Source of the DNA: Dryococelus australis
Taxonomy: Eukaryota; Arthropoda; Insecta; Phasmatodea; Phasmatidae
Reading direction: 5' to 3'
DNA length: 64,000 bases
Assembly (NCBI GenBank): GCA_029891345.1
Contig: CM056993.1
Location: 276,226,016-276,290,015, forward strand
In this document: positions 1 to 12,613 of the stretch, piece after piece
How the letters are laid out: each line of letters begins with the position of its first letter
How positions within the stretch are numbered: position 1 is the stretch's first letter
The notes under the pieces: model-generated
What the model was told of the DNA's origin: nothing
Databases searched by the model: none
The model's input: only the letters and a program-made list of their open reading frames with translations
Program-made: the position numbers and the translations under genes

Positions 1-960
1 ACCATCAACACGATTTTATTAAATGCAGCAACAAATATATTTAGTTATTATAATAACATTAACAAGAGAATCACCCAATCAAAGTGGATAGAGTTTACTC
101 TCCAAAATTTTTAAAGGTTATCAATACCGTAAGCCGTACACTACTAATTGATAAATTATCCAATTTGGAGCTCAATGAAAGTGAGACGCTATTTTTTGCA
201 AACTATAATAGCAAGAAAAATATTCACTGTAAACATAAAATGCACTATTAAAAATAACAGTGTGCTCAAATCACCTGTTTCCAAGTTGTACACCTCTAGA
301 TTATTTCTGTATCATTCTTCAAAACACTTGAAGCTATACTACTGCTTAATTATATAGAACATTTTTTTAACAGGCCTTTCAAAATCTGAGAGCAAACAAA
401 GGAAAATAAGTGCACAATAAATACATTTGGTTATAAACAGAACTTGTTAGCATTCAATCGTCTTACTACCTTAGTAATCAAATACACACGAATCTACTTC
501 AAAACACGCAAGATTTGGTAGGCACTTGTTTCATTCACGATAATTTCTATCTTCAAAGTTTTAGTATATGCATACATGCTATCACATATCTGAATGCAAG
601 ACAACCGTAACTCATAAAACTGAGTTTTTTGTCATTTTTGTCTCAGAAGAAGGATATGTCTTGACAGTAGATGACTGCTGGAACATTCTGCTTTCTCATA
701 CTGGACGTGCGGCATAAAAATGGGTGTTGCGATTCGGAGATCATAGTAGTAAAAAGCAAATATCAGCACTTATTTAAACACAATGTGTTTTGAAAAGATT
801 GAATGTTGTAATATATCAACACAGTTCAAAACACTTCAAATTCCCTTGCTAAAAAGGTAATAATTATTTTTCTCTCATTTACCACAACATTTTACGTTAT
901 ACGTCTTGTGATCAGGATGGGATATGTTGTGTATCTTATGTTACTAATCAAGAATGAAAG

Positions 961-1200
961 TTTGCCCTGTTAAACGCTTTATGCCCAAACAGTGAGGGGG
1001 TGGGAGGAACGGGCCTGGGGAATCAATAGTGCCCTATGTGGAAAGGAGTCAGATAAGATTGACATCCTCACTCCCCCCCCCCCCCCTCACTTCTGTGGAG
1101 AAGGGTTTTTGTATAAAAAACCAAAGGTTTGCCCTGTTAAACTCTTGATGCCCAAATGGTGAGGGGGAGAATGGGCCTAGGTGGAGATCGATAGTGCCCC
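961..1200. repeat. Two-copy local direct repeat
   Basis: Positions 961-1034 and 1128-1200 are close copies. Both begin with TTTGCCCTGTTAAAC, continue through ATGCCCAAA and GTGAGGGGG, and end at ATAGTGCCC. The spacer holds a run of 14 C (1073-1086) and a run of 14 G follows the second copy (1237-1250). Nothing suggests coding. It is a degenerate tandem duplication of unknown origin. Confidence 0.7.
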
Positions 1201-1250
1201 ACTAGGTTGCCATCCCCCACTTCACACTTCCAGGATGGGGGGGGGGGGGG

Positions 1251-2349
1251 TCCCACAATTAAAATTCGTGTTTGCCACAAAAGTTGGTTCGGACGTACCA
1301 GAATTATGGTACACAAGTCCATGTAATGTGTTGCATGCCATAATTATGGTATGGAAGTACCAATATTTTCTGAATTTGTTAAATAATTCAAACAGCCTAC
1401 CATTATTTAATTTGCAGGCTCTAGGCATGCCAACTCGCTCATAAAATTATACCTAGATCCAACAGTTCGCAAGCTATTAACAGAAACTTTTTAATGTGTA
1501 CCATAATTATGTCTGCTGGCAGCGATCCTACCAAAGCTCACTGTGAGCTTTCCAAAAAGCCTTCGGAGATCTAGATCGGACGACCAGTTCAGAAGTTACT
1601 AAAGTTTAATGGTACCAGTGTACCATAATATGCCATATTTCATTATTAACAAAGTATTCATACAGCTGTAAGTGTCGAGCGGTGCGAGCGAGTGCCGATA
1701 GGCGCAAGCAAACACCTTGAGGTTTCTTTTTTTTGCCAACCCATCATAAATAATTATTTCATACAAATTTTACTTTTATGGCACATATCTGTGGTAAAAT
1801 AAAAGCGAACAACTCAAGTAGTTATTGTACATCCAATAGATACACATTATTAAATATACAAATAACATAATTATCTGATTCGCCTGTCATGGCCTAGCCC
1901 GCGGATTCCGCGGTCCTGTCCTCTGGTTTTCAAATAATAATATATTTTTATGAAATTATTTTATTTCAAATATTATTTTATTTTTATAACATCGTAATCA
2001 ACTCTAGAATTTACATTGACTTTAAAAACGGTTCTGTAACACTGCAATATTAGGTTTAGTTTTGTTTTTTCTACTTTTGGATGTTCTTGTTTACATGAGA
2101 GATAATTCTATCCTCTTGCCAGTTAATTTCACATCCTTTGTTCTTGCACTTTGTCATTTAATTGTTTAACGAGTGCCTTCCTTAAATCCTACAATCATAC
2201 CATTGTAGTGGGGCAAAAAAAGTCTTAATTCTGTAGTCTAACCATTAAATATGCGTGGGCACATGTGTTATATCTGCATTTCTACACGCACACGCTTGTT
2301 AGCAAAAACACACACACACACTAAAGGCATACGTATATACACACATGTA
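1251..2349. other. Gene-free AT-rich stretch
   Basis: I see no gene here. The near-palindromic motif CCATAATTATGG and variants occur several times between 1300 and 1630. A short CA-rich microsatellite lies near 2308-2345. The short reading frames look like chance. Confidence 0.5.
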
Positions 2350-2763
2350 AAGGCAATTCATGGTAAAGTAGGCACTTTTGTAATCAACATCCGAAAACTG
2401 TCATGCCCCTATCACCATGAATATTTTGACGGCCATGCTGAATGGAGAGCGCCCAGTAAATTGCTAACGACAGAAGGAAAGTAGTCCCATGCTTTACGTT
2501 TGAATTAAAAGTGTTGGGTAAATGTTTGTGAATACTGAAATTATTTCATTTGCTTTCTGCTTCTTTTTAATGCACGTAGGTGTAAGAATAAGCAAATTTG
2601 TAAAATATTATACTTTTCCAAAATTTCACAATTGTATTTGACTGACGCATGAATGAAGTGATAATATCTGTGGCAATGTTAATTTTGCATATGATGGAAG
2701 AATATAAAATGTGCATACAAGAAGATCTTAAGCAGGGTTTCCAACAGTGTTCAATTTACCGGC
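2350..2763 (+). mobile_element. MITE family A copy (about 415 bp, plus orientation)
   Basis: This is a diverged copy of the commonest MITE in the window. Its left end resembles the AGGCTGTTCAC terminus. Internally it has the family landmarks: a block with GCCCAGTAAA, the ATGAATGAAGTGAT segment, and GCATACAAGAAGATCTTAAGCAGGG near the right end. No transposase is encoded. The reading frames inside are not conserved between copies. Confidence 0.7.
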
Positions 2764-4448
2764 ACACACAAACGCACATACGTGCGCGCACAAACACACG
2801 TACGTTGAAACACAATAGACACCAATTAAATACAGAGTGTGGAAGCTGGAGCGCTCGCAATTATGAACTGCACCAGCATTCTCTTGGAAAGGAAATAGAA
2901 TATCATTTGTAAAAAAAAAAAACTCCATCGGTGATGAAGGTTAGGACTGAATTATCTTCCACTAAGCGCTCACATACTGCATCGTTCGCTCTACGATTTC
3001 AGAACTGTCTGCACACAGCATGAAAAAGAGAAAGGGGAATAAAGGTGGAAGAGGGGTGCAGAAGGTGCAGGATTATTGATGTCCAAGGCATGTAATTACA
3101 CTATTTCAAAGTTGGCAGTCGGCAAAAGCTCCAAACCACCACCTCCTACCCCTCCCCTCTACAGTCTATCGTCAGTAACACTACCTATAGTTATAGCCTG
3201 TCTCACGAACGATAGTTCTGAAAGTGGTCTGGTGTACAGTTTTTTCAGTTTAAAATATTTCCTTTTTACATACTGGGCAGGTTGACAGCTGGGGGGGGGG
3301 GGGGGGTGTGTATGTGTATATGTGTGTGTGCGCTCGCGTGCGTGCGCGCGTGTCTGTGTGTGTGTGTGGGGAGGGGGGCACCTATATATCCCTGGAAACA
3401 GCTGTAAATACAACTGCATTCAGAATTGTAAAACAAAAATAAATTCTAGTCGTTCGTGATTATTTCCAACTTTTCTGTAGCCCTGATGAAGTTCTATTTC
3501 AAGGATATTTCTCCACCTCATGCAAACAAAGCTTAAAAAATTACATCAGAGCACCGTATTTGTGTGCACTCACTTTAGTAATATTTTGCGTAAGAACTAT
3601 TTGTTACTAAGCCTTGTAAGGGGAATTTCCGAGCAGCCTGTATATTTTCTTAACAAAACAACTCGTGTTCATTTTAAAACATCCAACAAATATATACTGT
3701 GCTGATATATTTCTGTCACCCTCGTTAGCGCCGCAGAGTGCAGCAGTTTAATATTCTCAGGAAACAGAACATCACGCAAAGTTTACTTCCGCTATTTTCC
3801 ATCGTCGTCGAAATGCTTCCTTATGGCCGGATGTGAGCTCGAGGCGTTTGATATTGTTTACTACGGATTCCCCTTAAAACTGCGACTGCGGAAACTTCTC
3901 ACGTCTGATCAAGAAACTATTAACACAACAATGTTCAGTGCGCCTGGACTGTTCTACATCGGCAACCACTTCTATTAGTATGCAATGCTTGTAACATACT
4001 GCAACAGGGGGCCCACGCAAAGAGTTATCAAGGAATACTCATTCTAGCATTTGCTAAAGCATTTTGTGTATACAAAAAAATCCTCAGCGTCAATAACTGA
4101 ACGTAAAATTCTCAGGAAAATGTATGTAAACGTACAACACTCCAATTACAGATATCTACCTTCGTAATCTAGTTAAAAGGTGCCTTGGAAACCAGAGCAT
4201 ATCACGGTATTCTCCTTAATATATTTATCAAAGTTGGTACGAGTCAACTTTTATTACAATGCCACTACCATTATTTTATGTTCCCGATACGCTTATATTA
4301 AAGGAGAATTTTTTTTTTCCTCGGGGTTAAGTAACGAATAGGAGTTGTGCGTTAATTTCCGTAATTAATATCTGCTCAGTCCGTGATATACGTTAAGTCT
4401 TCGGGAATAAATATGAATAAAATGACGGATGCAGATCCTCGTTACTAA
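2764..4448. other. Gene-free stretch with GT/CA microsatellites and a 16-G tract
   Basis: CA-rich repeats lie at about 2759-2810. A tract of 16 G (3291-3306) runs into an interrupted GT microsatellite to about 3370. Positions 3450-3590 resemble 11926-12075, both having an ...AGCCCTG...ATTTCTCC/CTCATGCAAAC... core. This may be a shortened, old relative of MITE family A. No gene was recognised. Confidence 0.45.
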
Positions 4449-4867
4449 AGGCTGTTCACAATAATGTGAGCACTTCAGAAATGAACCTTAAAAAAAAGTC
4501 ACTGACACTGGATCCGTGTATATTAATGGGCGCACTGGATGGCATTCTCCCAGTAAAGTTGGTAACGATTGATATAAAGTAATTCCTTATCTTAACATCA
4601 AATAAAAAGTGTTAGGTAATCATTTGTGATAACTTGCAATTATTTCTTTCGATTTCTGTTTATTAATGCATCGAAGTAGAAAAATGAGAAAATTAGCAAA
4701 GTACTTACTTTCTTAATAATTTAACGGTTTAATTTGAATGACGCATGAATAAAGTGATGAGGCCCATAGCAGTGATAATTTTACATAAGGCGGAGGAGTA
4801 CACAACGGGTTTACAAGTAGACCTTAAGCAGAGCTTTCAAAAGTGCTCATTTTACCGTGAACAGCCT
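4449..4867 (+). mobile_element. MITE family A, well-preserved copy
   Basis: The element starts AGGCTGTTCACAATAATGTGAGCACTT and ends AAGTGCTCATTTTACCGTGAACAGCCT, giving a terminal inverted repeat of about 26 bp with a few mismatches. The length is about 419 bp. The interior is AT-rich and non-coding. This copy defines the family best. Its plus orientation is set by the ATGAATAAAGTGATGAGGCCCAT segment in its right third. Confidence 0.85.
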
Positions 4868-4919
4868 GCAAGACCTTTTTTAATTTTACTATTTTTATTT
4901 TCACGTCTAACAAAAAATC

Positions 4920-5392
4920 TTAAGGGTGCCGCCTACCTTTAGCTTGAATGTGTGTGAAATTCGCGTTTTTTATGCCCGCTTAATGTTTTTCCGTTACACC
5001 GACATTCTAAAATAAAGACACTTCAAATGAGGGACGAATAAAACTCTAGACATCACGTACATTATAAATTACATCCCCGTGCTCTAGAACATATGTAGCT
5101 TAAAACTGTTTTTTTCGCACTGCTGTATCTCACAATACACTCGTCGGAAACATGATAGGGACCTGCAATGAACTTTGCTGAAGACTTTCCACCAATAAAA
5201 TGATATGGTCGCCGCTTAAAGTTCCGCAGGTACATGCAGCACGATGTGAACACTGCACGCTAGTTCAGAGTATTGTGGATAGGAGCGTTGGAGCACTAGA
5301 CGAGCATGTCAGATTCGCCCTTATCGCTACCGCGCTTGTATGCCTCAAACGTGCAAAACAGTTCCACAGTGAACATGATACATGCGACTTAA
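4920..5392 (-). mobile_element. TTAA-flanked MITE family B, copy 1
   Basis: TTAA at 4920-4923 is followed by GGGTGCCGCCTACCT, the same terminus as the copy at 13.9 kb. The opposite side reaches TTAA at 5389-5392, although that end is diverged. On the minus strand it shares a long stretch with the copies at 14.06 kb and 53.3 kb, including a reading frame that contains YHFIGGKS. TTAA duplication is typical of piggyBac-type transposition, so I infer a piggyBac-like non-autonomous element. Confidence 0.65.
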
Positions 5393-5399
5393 AATTGAC

Positions 5400-5707
5400 G
5401 TTGCGTATCGGCGACACAATCTACGTAGCCGACATACAATACATCTTATAGTAATTACATGTATTTTGGAAGTGAATACGTCTATCTTTAAATTTGCTAC
5501 CATAGTGGGAGGCAATTCAGAAAATCCGATGATGATCAAATCTGGGGGTACAGTTTGGCATTGCAGCTCCGAATCTATCGTCTACATTCAAAATCCAATT
5601 ACACCACTCGATTGATCTTGACGAGAGCTGTCGATTGAAACTTAAACGGGCGTCGTAGCTTCTCCTAGTCAAAAGTTATACTACGCGGAAGCTATGAGAG
5701 ACAGCGA
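5400..5707 (+). repeat. Repeat E, uninterrupted copy (serves as empty site)
   Basis: This matches 13697-13899 plus 14638-14700. Shared landmarks are CGTATTTAAATTTGCAACCAT-like text, ATAGTGGGAG, and GTACAGTTTGGCATTG followed directly by CAGCTCCGAAT. In the 13.7 kb copy a SINE is inserted exactly after TTTGGCATTG. Positions 5606-5707 match 14808-14912 in reverse complement. No coding function is evident. Confidence 0.75.
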
Positions 5708-6436
5708 AACGAACTTGTATACGAAGTTGTATACTTCTCGCATACTTGTGGAATATGTGCCGTCATTTTTAGAAGTAATTTCTAGGTTACAATTGATTTC
5801 CGGCATTATTATTTGTATTAAAGTTTAATAGGACAACATAACTACTTCGTAGCCATAGAATTTTGTACTGAGTAAATAATTATCGCAAGTTTCGCCTTTA
5901 AAAAATGTCTAAGCAATGAATTCGTATTGAGCCTATATTCCTAACCTACAGAAGCTAAGATAAAAAATAGCAATGCAAACTGCACTTTCATACAATAATG
6001 CAATACAATAAATGTTAATGTAAATAAAATTTTAATATCATTTAATACTTACTTAACCCCTAAAACCTTCGGCAATTATCAAATTCTTAGTAGGAATATA
6101 TGAATATTTAAAGTGGTTAGCTGGCTAATAACTGGCACCGAAGCCAAAAAGACTGCATGTCCGAATTCATCAGGTTTGGTGCCAAGGGTAAGTGAAGTAC
6201 GCAAGTATATACCTGAATTCGGACACAGCCTAACTTTCTGGTAATCCTTTCGCCCGCCTTGGTCTGCTCCTTCGCTTCTGCCATGTTATTACTAAGAGTC
6301 GCGGTGACGAGTAATTCCTCTTATAATCCGGCTTATTGGCCTAAAATAGGAAGCCGCCGTGCTTAAATACCCATTTATTCTCAAGGATGTAAATACTAGG
6401 CAAATACCTACTGCTGCATGCCCGTCAGCCTTTTAT
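5708..6436. other. No recognisable feature
   Basis: AT-rich sequence with no reading frame, RNA gene or repeat that I could support. Confidence 0.4.
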
Positions 6437-6662
6437 AGGCTGTTCACAGTAAAGTGAGCACCTTTTAAGGCACTTATAGATTTTTCCTTCCATCCAATTT
6501 CCGTCTTCCTAATGCTTTTTAATATTGCAATGTGACCAATAAATTCATTGTATACGTTTCACAGCCCTCAAAATTTAAGGTCTGGGGCTGCAATAAGATA
6601 TATTAGTGGTTAGTGCGTGTTGAGAGGGCCTTAAAAAATACCCACTTTATTGTGAACAGCCT
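6437..6662. mobile_element. Short MITE related to family A (about 226 bp)
   Basis: The termini are AGGCTGTTCACAGTAAAGTGAGCAC and CCCACTTTATTGTGAACAGCCT, an inverted repeat like that of family A. The interior is different and shorter. Flanks read TAT on the left and ATA on the right, compatible with a TA-type target but not conclusive. A second member of similar length lies at 37.45-37.68 kb. Confidence 0.75.
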
Positions 6663-7413
6663 ATAGTTGCGTTACAGCATGTAGTCTTACATCGCGATAT
6701 TTTTCTTTCGCTCTTCTCAGTTAATTTTCACATATGATGATTTGTGTGACAGACCATACTAATTTTACATTTCTTTTGCGTACTGTTACTGTGGGTTCAA
6801 GATACCGAGTTACCTGCAATACGCCTTGCCACTTTCGACGTTTAAATGGATTTCATCTTTTCCTATGTACGGGAAACGAAAGTTCGTACTTCGCCAAGTT
6901 CCGCTCCCCAACACAAAGTGGTTCTGCAGTAGAACTAAAACTACTCCAAGTTTTGACAAATTATTTGTGAATTATCTGACTGGGTAGTTAGTTACCTTGC
7001 CTCGTAGCAACCAACCGTTACGAAAATGAACCATGGTAGTGTTGAATTTTGCATTACGAGAAAGTCTTTTGGTGCTATCTAGTCAAGCTATTCAGTGTGA
7101 AGGATGAATCCCACTGTTTATCATTATTATTATCATCATCATCATCCCCTTTCCCTATTTTATTGATTCATTTATTTTGAGATCTGTGAGATTGTTTTGT
7201 ATTGTTAATACAAAAACAATTGCCATATTAATACGTATATCAAAAGCAAAACATTTTCTTGCTATTTTTACTACCCACGTTTATCCTCTGGTGTTGTTTG
7301 TCAATATGAATCAGTAATTCCAATGTGTAAGACATCGTTATTAGCCCAGCATATCAATATTTCACTCCGTAACTATTCGCCCGGAATCGCCTTTTCCTTG
7401 ACTCGCGGAAAGA
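6663..7413. other. Gene-free stretch with short ATT/ATC microsatellite
   Basis: A trinucleotide run of ATT then ATC lies at about 7121-7146. The rest is AT-rich with no supported gene. Confidence 0.4.
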
Positions 7414-7660
7414 TGCAGGTTTGAGCGGTTCTTTAACAACGAAGTCTTCAGATCCGTTGAGGGCAAAGATAAGTGAGTATGCAGCGGCGCCGGAGTGCAG
7501 AAGCTGAAGAAAAGAGATAACCCCGAGATGACCCATCGCCCAGTAGCACCGTTCGACACGATTCTCACGTGCAAAAAAGTGGGAGCGACCCCGCCGGGAA
7601 TCTAACCCGGTTCGCCTAGGTGGGAGGCGAGTATCCTAACCACTGCACCACCGCGGCCCC
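7414..7660 (-). mobile_element. tRNA-derived SINE
   Basis: On the minus strand the head starts GGGGCCGCGGTGGTGCAGTGG, has an A-box-like segment, and a B-box-like GGTTAGATTCCC (consensus GGTTCGATTCC). The shared SINE body follows: CCCGGCGGGGTCGC, a TTTTTTGCACGTGAGAATCG segment, GGCGCCGCTGC and the GATCTGAAGACTTC tail region. It is diverged. A short piece resembling another SINE tail, AAGACCTCGATGTTA, abuts at 7662. It is not a functional tRNA gene. Confidence 0.8.
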
Positions 7661-8241
7661 AAAGACCTCGATGTTATGGCTCGGCAACAGCCTTTTTGCA
7701 CAACATTCTTTGTTTTCGCGTCATAATATCACTTCCAGAGGTATTATTGAAAATGTTTGACTACAGAAAATTTACAATTTCCTAGTTTTTTAATACTTCT
7801 ATATCTAATATGCACTGTGCGTTATTTTCGGTTTGCAAAAAGCGAGGAAATTACTTATAAAATATAAATATGTTCTCGACTTCTTACAACTAGCAGATAA
7901 CACACAATTAAAATTACACACAAAAATATTAAATAACACGTAAAATGTGATTTTTCTATCATCGAGCATTGTCAGTCAGTGGCGTTTATTTAATCGACGC
8001 AAGGTAAGCAATGCTTATCCTATATATATATTGGAAATGTTTGACCCTTTATAGTTTGCGCCTTAACTTTAAACACATTTAATTCCGAGTTTCCCCGTTT
8101 CCGATTCCAGAATCAGAGTTTTCGTAGTTCCCGTACTGTACACGCATAGTGCTACTGTCTAGCATTTATTTCCACGGACGGGAGTAGCGACTAGCGATGA
8201 ATCGAACACGCTAACAAAAACACGCCACCGCATTCCTTCGG
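7661..8241. other. No recognisable gene
   Basis: AT-rich stretch. A short copy of AAGGTAAGCA next to TGCTTATCC lies at about 8001-8020, resembling the terminus of the element that follows. Nothing else is supported. Confidence 0.35.
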
Positions 8242-8496
8242 CAGGGTAAGCAGTCGTTCTGTTTGCGTCCTCCAGTCCCGCAATATCTCCTTGGAAAGTA
8301 GATTAAAGTGTTTGGGAAAAGGGAAGTTTCTTTTAATTTGTAATATGCTCTCTAAATAACATTCAGTTTTTAATTATAATTACATTAATTTCGATTCCGT
8401 TTTTATAGCTAATGTTAGGTATTATAAAACGGCAAATACATGCGGAGGGTAAGCAAAGTTGGAAGTTGCGTTTGTTAGTAGAAATTGCTTACCCTG
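8242..8496. mobile_element. Possible hAT-like MITE (255 bp)
   Basis: It is bounded by CAGGGTAAGCA on the left and TGCTTACCCTG on the right, an 11-bp perfect terminal inverted repeat, with further similarity inward (TTTGCG near both ends). CAGGG...CCCTG ends are common in hAT elements. The expected 8-bp target duplication is not visible, so the superfamily assignment is tentative. Confidence 0.5.
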
Positions 8497-10728
8497 TAAT
8501 AAACTCACTACACCTCACCGTTCAGTAATTACTATGAATCCAAAATTATGACTCGAAAACGAAGACTTTCTGCAAAAGGAGTAACGCCGACACACAAGAG
8601 CCACGCAAATGTCTTCACTCACTCTTCCTTTACTCGGAGATATTTACATTCCTCTTCCATTTTTTATCAGGACTATGTATTACAATTGTTTTTCCTGCTT
8701 TTCTGCTACAGCTCACATTTTAATAATATTAAAATTGTCTTTTGCAATATGGATCACGCCACATAGAGTTCATTCACAACACTGTTCAGCAAAAATTTCA
8801 CTAGAATGAAGTTTGATTCATGTGGCTTATCTTTTTAAAAACGTAAACTAATTTTTTACAAACTACGAGAAACAAAAATGTCGTGGGTTGGTTCTTTTTT
8901 CTTTTATTTTTTGCAAACTGCGTTCAATTTGGAAGCAGTCCACGTGATGTGTCAGTTATGGTCGTACTTCTTTTCGTCCTAGTAGTAGAGGTTTCTCAAG
9001 GAGGTGGTGTTAACACTGACTATGAGGAATGAAGGTTGCCACGGCGTCGACGGTGCTGACATATTTGAAACAAGTACTATTACTTAACACTTTTCTAAGC
9101 AAACCTTTGAAAAAAAAATTACCCCACGCATGGCATGTCTGCTTGTTTCCTAAATTCGCCATGTATCACGAGCACTCTGTACTCGCGTTAACATAAAAGT
9201 AACTTACTTTTGGTTAAATATAAATTTGATTTATGTTCTATTTAAAAATATTTCGTTTATAATAAATACAAACAAAAACAGAGAGGAAATAGGTGTGTTG
9301 GTAACGCCTAGTAAGACATAGTATTTATGCAAAATATTATTACACTGAGTGGGCACGAATGCGGTGCGTTGTCCCTTTGGTGTATTTTTCTATACTTTGT
9401 TAAGCTGTGAAATGTTAATGGGGAAATCCTATGTTATGGAAATTTTGTCTCAGTGCGTTAATTTTAAAGATAGGCGTTTCAAACAAAATTCATCCGTCAT
9501 GATTTTTTTAGAAGTTCCCTATATCAAAGATGTTTCTATAACATGTACAGCCTGTTTCCAAGCTATTTTTAAAATGTATGTTGTACAAAAAAGTACATAC
9601 CTACTGCCTACCTATATTGGAAATATATGCCCGTATGGATCATCTCCTAAAAAATTCGCGAAGAACACATTTAGTTCAAAAAGCCTGCCCTTAAGCTATG
9701 TTTGCAAGAGGCGGAGGGATATTCTGGAAGTAGAACTTTAACAGGACTTCAGTAAATATGGAAGTAACTATGAATAGACTATAGGAGAACAATAACTCCA
9801 TCATGGCCCGTGCCGTGTTATAAGGGCAGACTTTGCAAATGCCCAGGGCTGCAGGTAGGAGTGGTCTCAAAAGTGAAGTTTTTTAAAAATGATTCTCATT
9901 ACTTGGAATAAAAATGAAATTATGGAACGACACACTTTAAATTTTATTTATTTACTGCATGCTCGCTTGTTCCCACCTCTGCACAATCTAGTTGCAAACG
10001 TCAAAACTAACGACAAAAAAAGGCAACGATTTTGTCCGCCTGACTGAGCGCAGGTCGGAGAGTTATATGGTGTCAATGTCTTGCATCTGTTGTCGCAAGT
10101 ACGTTTAAATGTTCATATTTGCTCACCTTCGGTACCTATGTTTTGTTGACGTGTGTATACAGATTCGATATGCAAGTTGAATGTTTTTAAGAAGTTAACT
10201 GGTGCCGAGTTCAGAAAGCGCGCAGCAAAATATAAAAAAATAAAAAAACAGAATGATGCATTTGAAACACAAAAAAATGTGCCGGAAATTTAAGGTATGT
10301 TTATTCAGGGCGCTAGTCGCCCAAGTTCGTGGTCAGTTTATATATAATAAAATACATCATATTTGCAGCAATTACATGTTTTTATCAGAATTAAAGGATT
10401 TTTATTCATTTTAATACTAATTGTTAGCAACCTTTCTGGGCAAATGGCGGGGGTTTAACCTCCCCCCTCCCCCGGACCAGGCCCTTCGCACCGCTTGGCC
10501 ACATCCATTCTATAAACATATGGTTACCAGATAAATAGTATCAAAAAGGACATGTTCAAACAACTGGCATTAATAAAAGGAGACACTTGCTAGAAAATGA
10601 CATGAAAAAACGAGGGAACATAATTTTACAATAGCAATGTACAACATTAGTTCGTTATGTCGCAGGTCAATTAATATATTACATGCAAAACTTCATTCGA
10701 AATTTGGTTCCACGTAGCTATTAAGTAA
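8497..10728. other. Gene-free stretch; one 130-codon open frame of doubtful status
   Basis: The longest frame is 9349-9741 on the plus strand (130 codons). It starts on an ATG, has six or more cysteines spread irregularly, and shows no domain I recognise. Base composition is the same AT-rich background as its surroundings, and no splice or promoter context is apparent. I treat it as probably chance. No other feature is supported. Confidence 0.3.
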
Positions 10729-10897
10729 CTAGGGGACCCAGGCCGTAACCTTTTTTTTTTGTATTGTCACGGGGCTAGAACAATTACCATGTTAAAAAAT
10801 TTGGTTATCATACAAGGACTGAGAAAAATATTGCATAGATATATGTAGGTAATAATGAAATTATGTAAAATTAACTCAACATTTCAACATTGAAGCC

Positions 10898-11024
10898 ACT
10901 GGGGTCCCATTTAATATTTCTCTATCCACTTTGCCACTGCGGCCCCACTTAACATAGTTCTATCCACTAAGCCACTAAGGCCCCGCTTGGAATCGCTCTA
11001 TCCACTGAGCTACTGTGGCCCCAC
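10898..11024 (-). repeat. Three tandem 38-bp units of the left arm
   Basis: On the minus strand the units read GTGGGGCCACAGTAGCTCAGTGG..., GCGGGGCCTTAGTGGCTTAG... and GTGGGGCCGCAGTGGCAAAG.... These are the same module as in the right arm, in mirror orientation. Confidence 0.85.
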
Positions 11025-12383
11025 CTATTTAATTCAACATTGAAGCGAGACATTTAAAGTAAACAGAAATTATATTCTATTACCTTCGTATCTCTATGCA
11101 ATATTCTCTATACGTTAATACAAAACTTTTCATAAGGAAAAAGTAATTTAAAAGGAGTTTATAGAGGAAAAGGTAATGATTGCGTAATCTGATCTTGCTG
11201 AAATTCGAAGTTGGCCTGTATTTGACCCTGAGGATTCGCTCTGCACAATTTGAAGAACTTCTGTTGAGTTTCAAGGGACTTAAGAGGTATTAAAGACGGG
11301 CAGACAGACAGATATCGTCTACTTATTATATAGGATACAAAATATTGTTTTTGCAACCACATAAAGTGATAATCATATTCACTCAGTAGAAGAAAGTCCA
11401 TTCCATTCAGTTTGTAGGCACTACAGAATATTTTGCAAAAAAAAATAATATAGAAGTATTCACACAAAAAACAGTTTTACATTAAATCGGACACAGTTTT
11501 GTTAATTGACAGTTAATAACTCTCAAACAGCTCAGATTCAAATGCATTTCAATCGCATTTCTTTGTCGATTTTATTTGTTCTGAACAGTTTCTATTTCCG
11601 GGAAAGTAATCGTAAAATTCGGAATGAATTAGGCATTCCTAAATTTAGCAGCGCAAAAAAACAGCTAGAAAAAATTTATGAGTGTTAAAGACGAAATAAT
11701 AACTTAATATTCTGCAAAAAGTATGCACTTTTGCAGGAAGTTAGACGGCTAGGTTTCTAAACTTTTGAAGATATATAAAAACCCACAAGAAAATAAAACT
11801 TCGCCGTCTTTCACTTTTATTCGAAAGGAGGGCATTTCGATTTCTTAAGTAAAATCCGGCCTAACAGTCTACAAGGCCTCAAAAATAAGACATGTCCGGG
11901 TAAAACAGGATGTCTGGTACAATCCATTCACGATTACTTCGAACTTTGCTCAAGCCCTGTTCAAGTGCTACTTTCAGAATATTCCTCCGTCTCATGCAAA
12001 CGATGCGTAACTAAGACTGAGAAAATTACGCCAAAGGGCAGTGAACCACAATCGTACGCAGTCACTTTAATTATTATATTATAATCCAATTAAATAATTG
12101 GACGAGCTCTGGCTGTTTTCCGTCCCTTTTCAATACTTTTAAATCATTGAAACTCAACAACAGTTCTTCAAATTTTGCTGAGCGAATCCTCACAGGTCAA
12201 ATACACGTCAAGTTCCAATTTCAGCAAGATCAGATTACGCAACATTACCTATTACCCTAAAAACTCATTTCTAAATAACTTTTTTCCTATGAAAGTTTGG
12301 CATTAACATATAGAGATATGAAGGTAATGGAATACGATTTTTTTTTTACTCTAAATGTCTCACTTCAATGTTGAGTTAAATAA

Positions 12384-12613
12384 GTGGGGCCAAAGTGGCT
12401 CAGTGGATAGAACGATTCCAAGTGGGGCCTTAGTGGTTCAGTGGATAGAACTATGTTAAGTGGGGCCGTAGTGGCTTAGTGGATAGAACTGTATCAAGTG
12501 GAGCTGAAGTGTCCCAGTGGATATATATATATATCAAATGGGGCCGCAGTGGACAAGTGGCTAGAGCGATTCCAAGTGGGGCCTTAGTGGCTCAGTGGAT
12601 AGAAAAATATCAA
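12384..12613 (+). repeat. Six tandem 38-bp tRNA-5'-half-like units
   Basis: Consecutive units begin GTGGGGCC (one ATGGGGCC, one GTGGAGCT), then AGTGGCTCAGTGGATAGAAC, then a variable 8-base spacer ending CAA or TAA. AGTGGCTCAGTGGATAG resembles a tRNA D-arm/A-box, and GGGGCC resembles an acceptor strand. No B-box follows in any unit. The inverted arm at 10898-11024 has three units on the opposite strand. Unit number therefore differs between arms, suggesting expansion or contraction after the arms arose. Confidence 0.85.

Noticed and set aside
3159..3419. Minus-strand frame rich in Pro/His/Thr
   Set aside because: It translates a GT microsatellite and a poly-G tract.
7587..7660. A tRNA gene
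   Set aside because: A- and B-box-like segments are present but the cloverleaf is degenerate and the sequence continues into a SINE body. The same applies to the heads at 14.6, 31.3, 34.9, 49.3, 52.2, 55.6, 56.3 and 63.3 kb.
9349..9741. 130-codon open frame as a gene
   Set aside because: No domain, no coding-type composition shift, and no splice or promoter context. In 64 kb of sequence one chance frame of this length is plausible.
12384..12613. A CRISPR-like or tandem tRNA array
   Set aside because: The unit is 38 bp with only an 8-base variable spacer, there is no cas context in a eukaryotic window, and the units lack T-arm and B-box.
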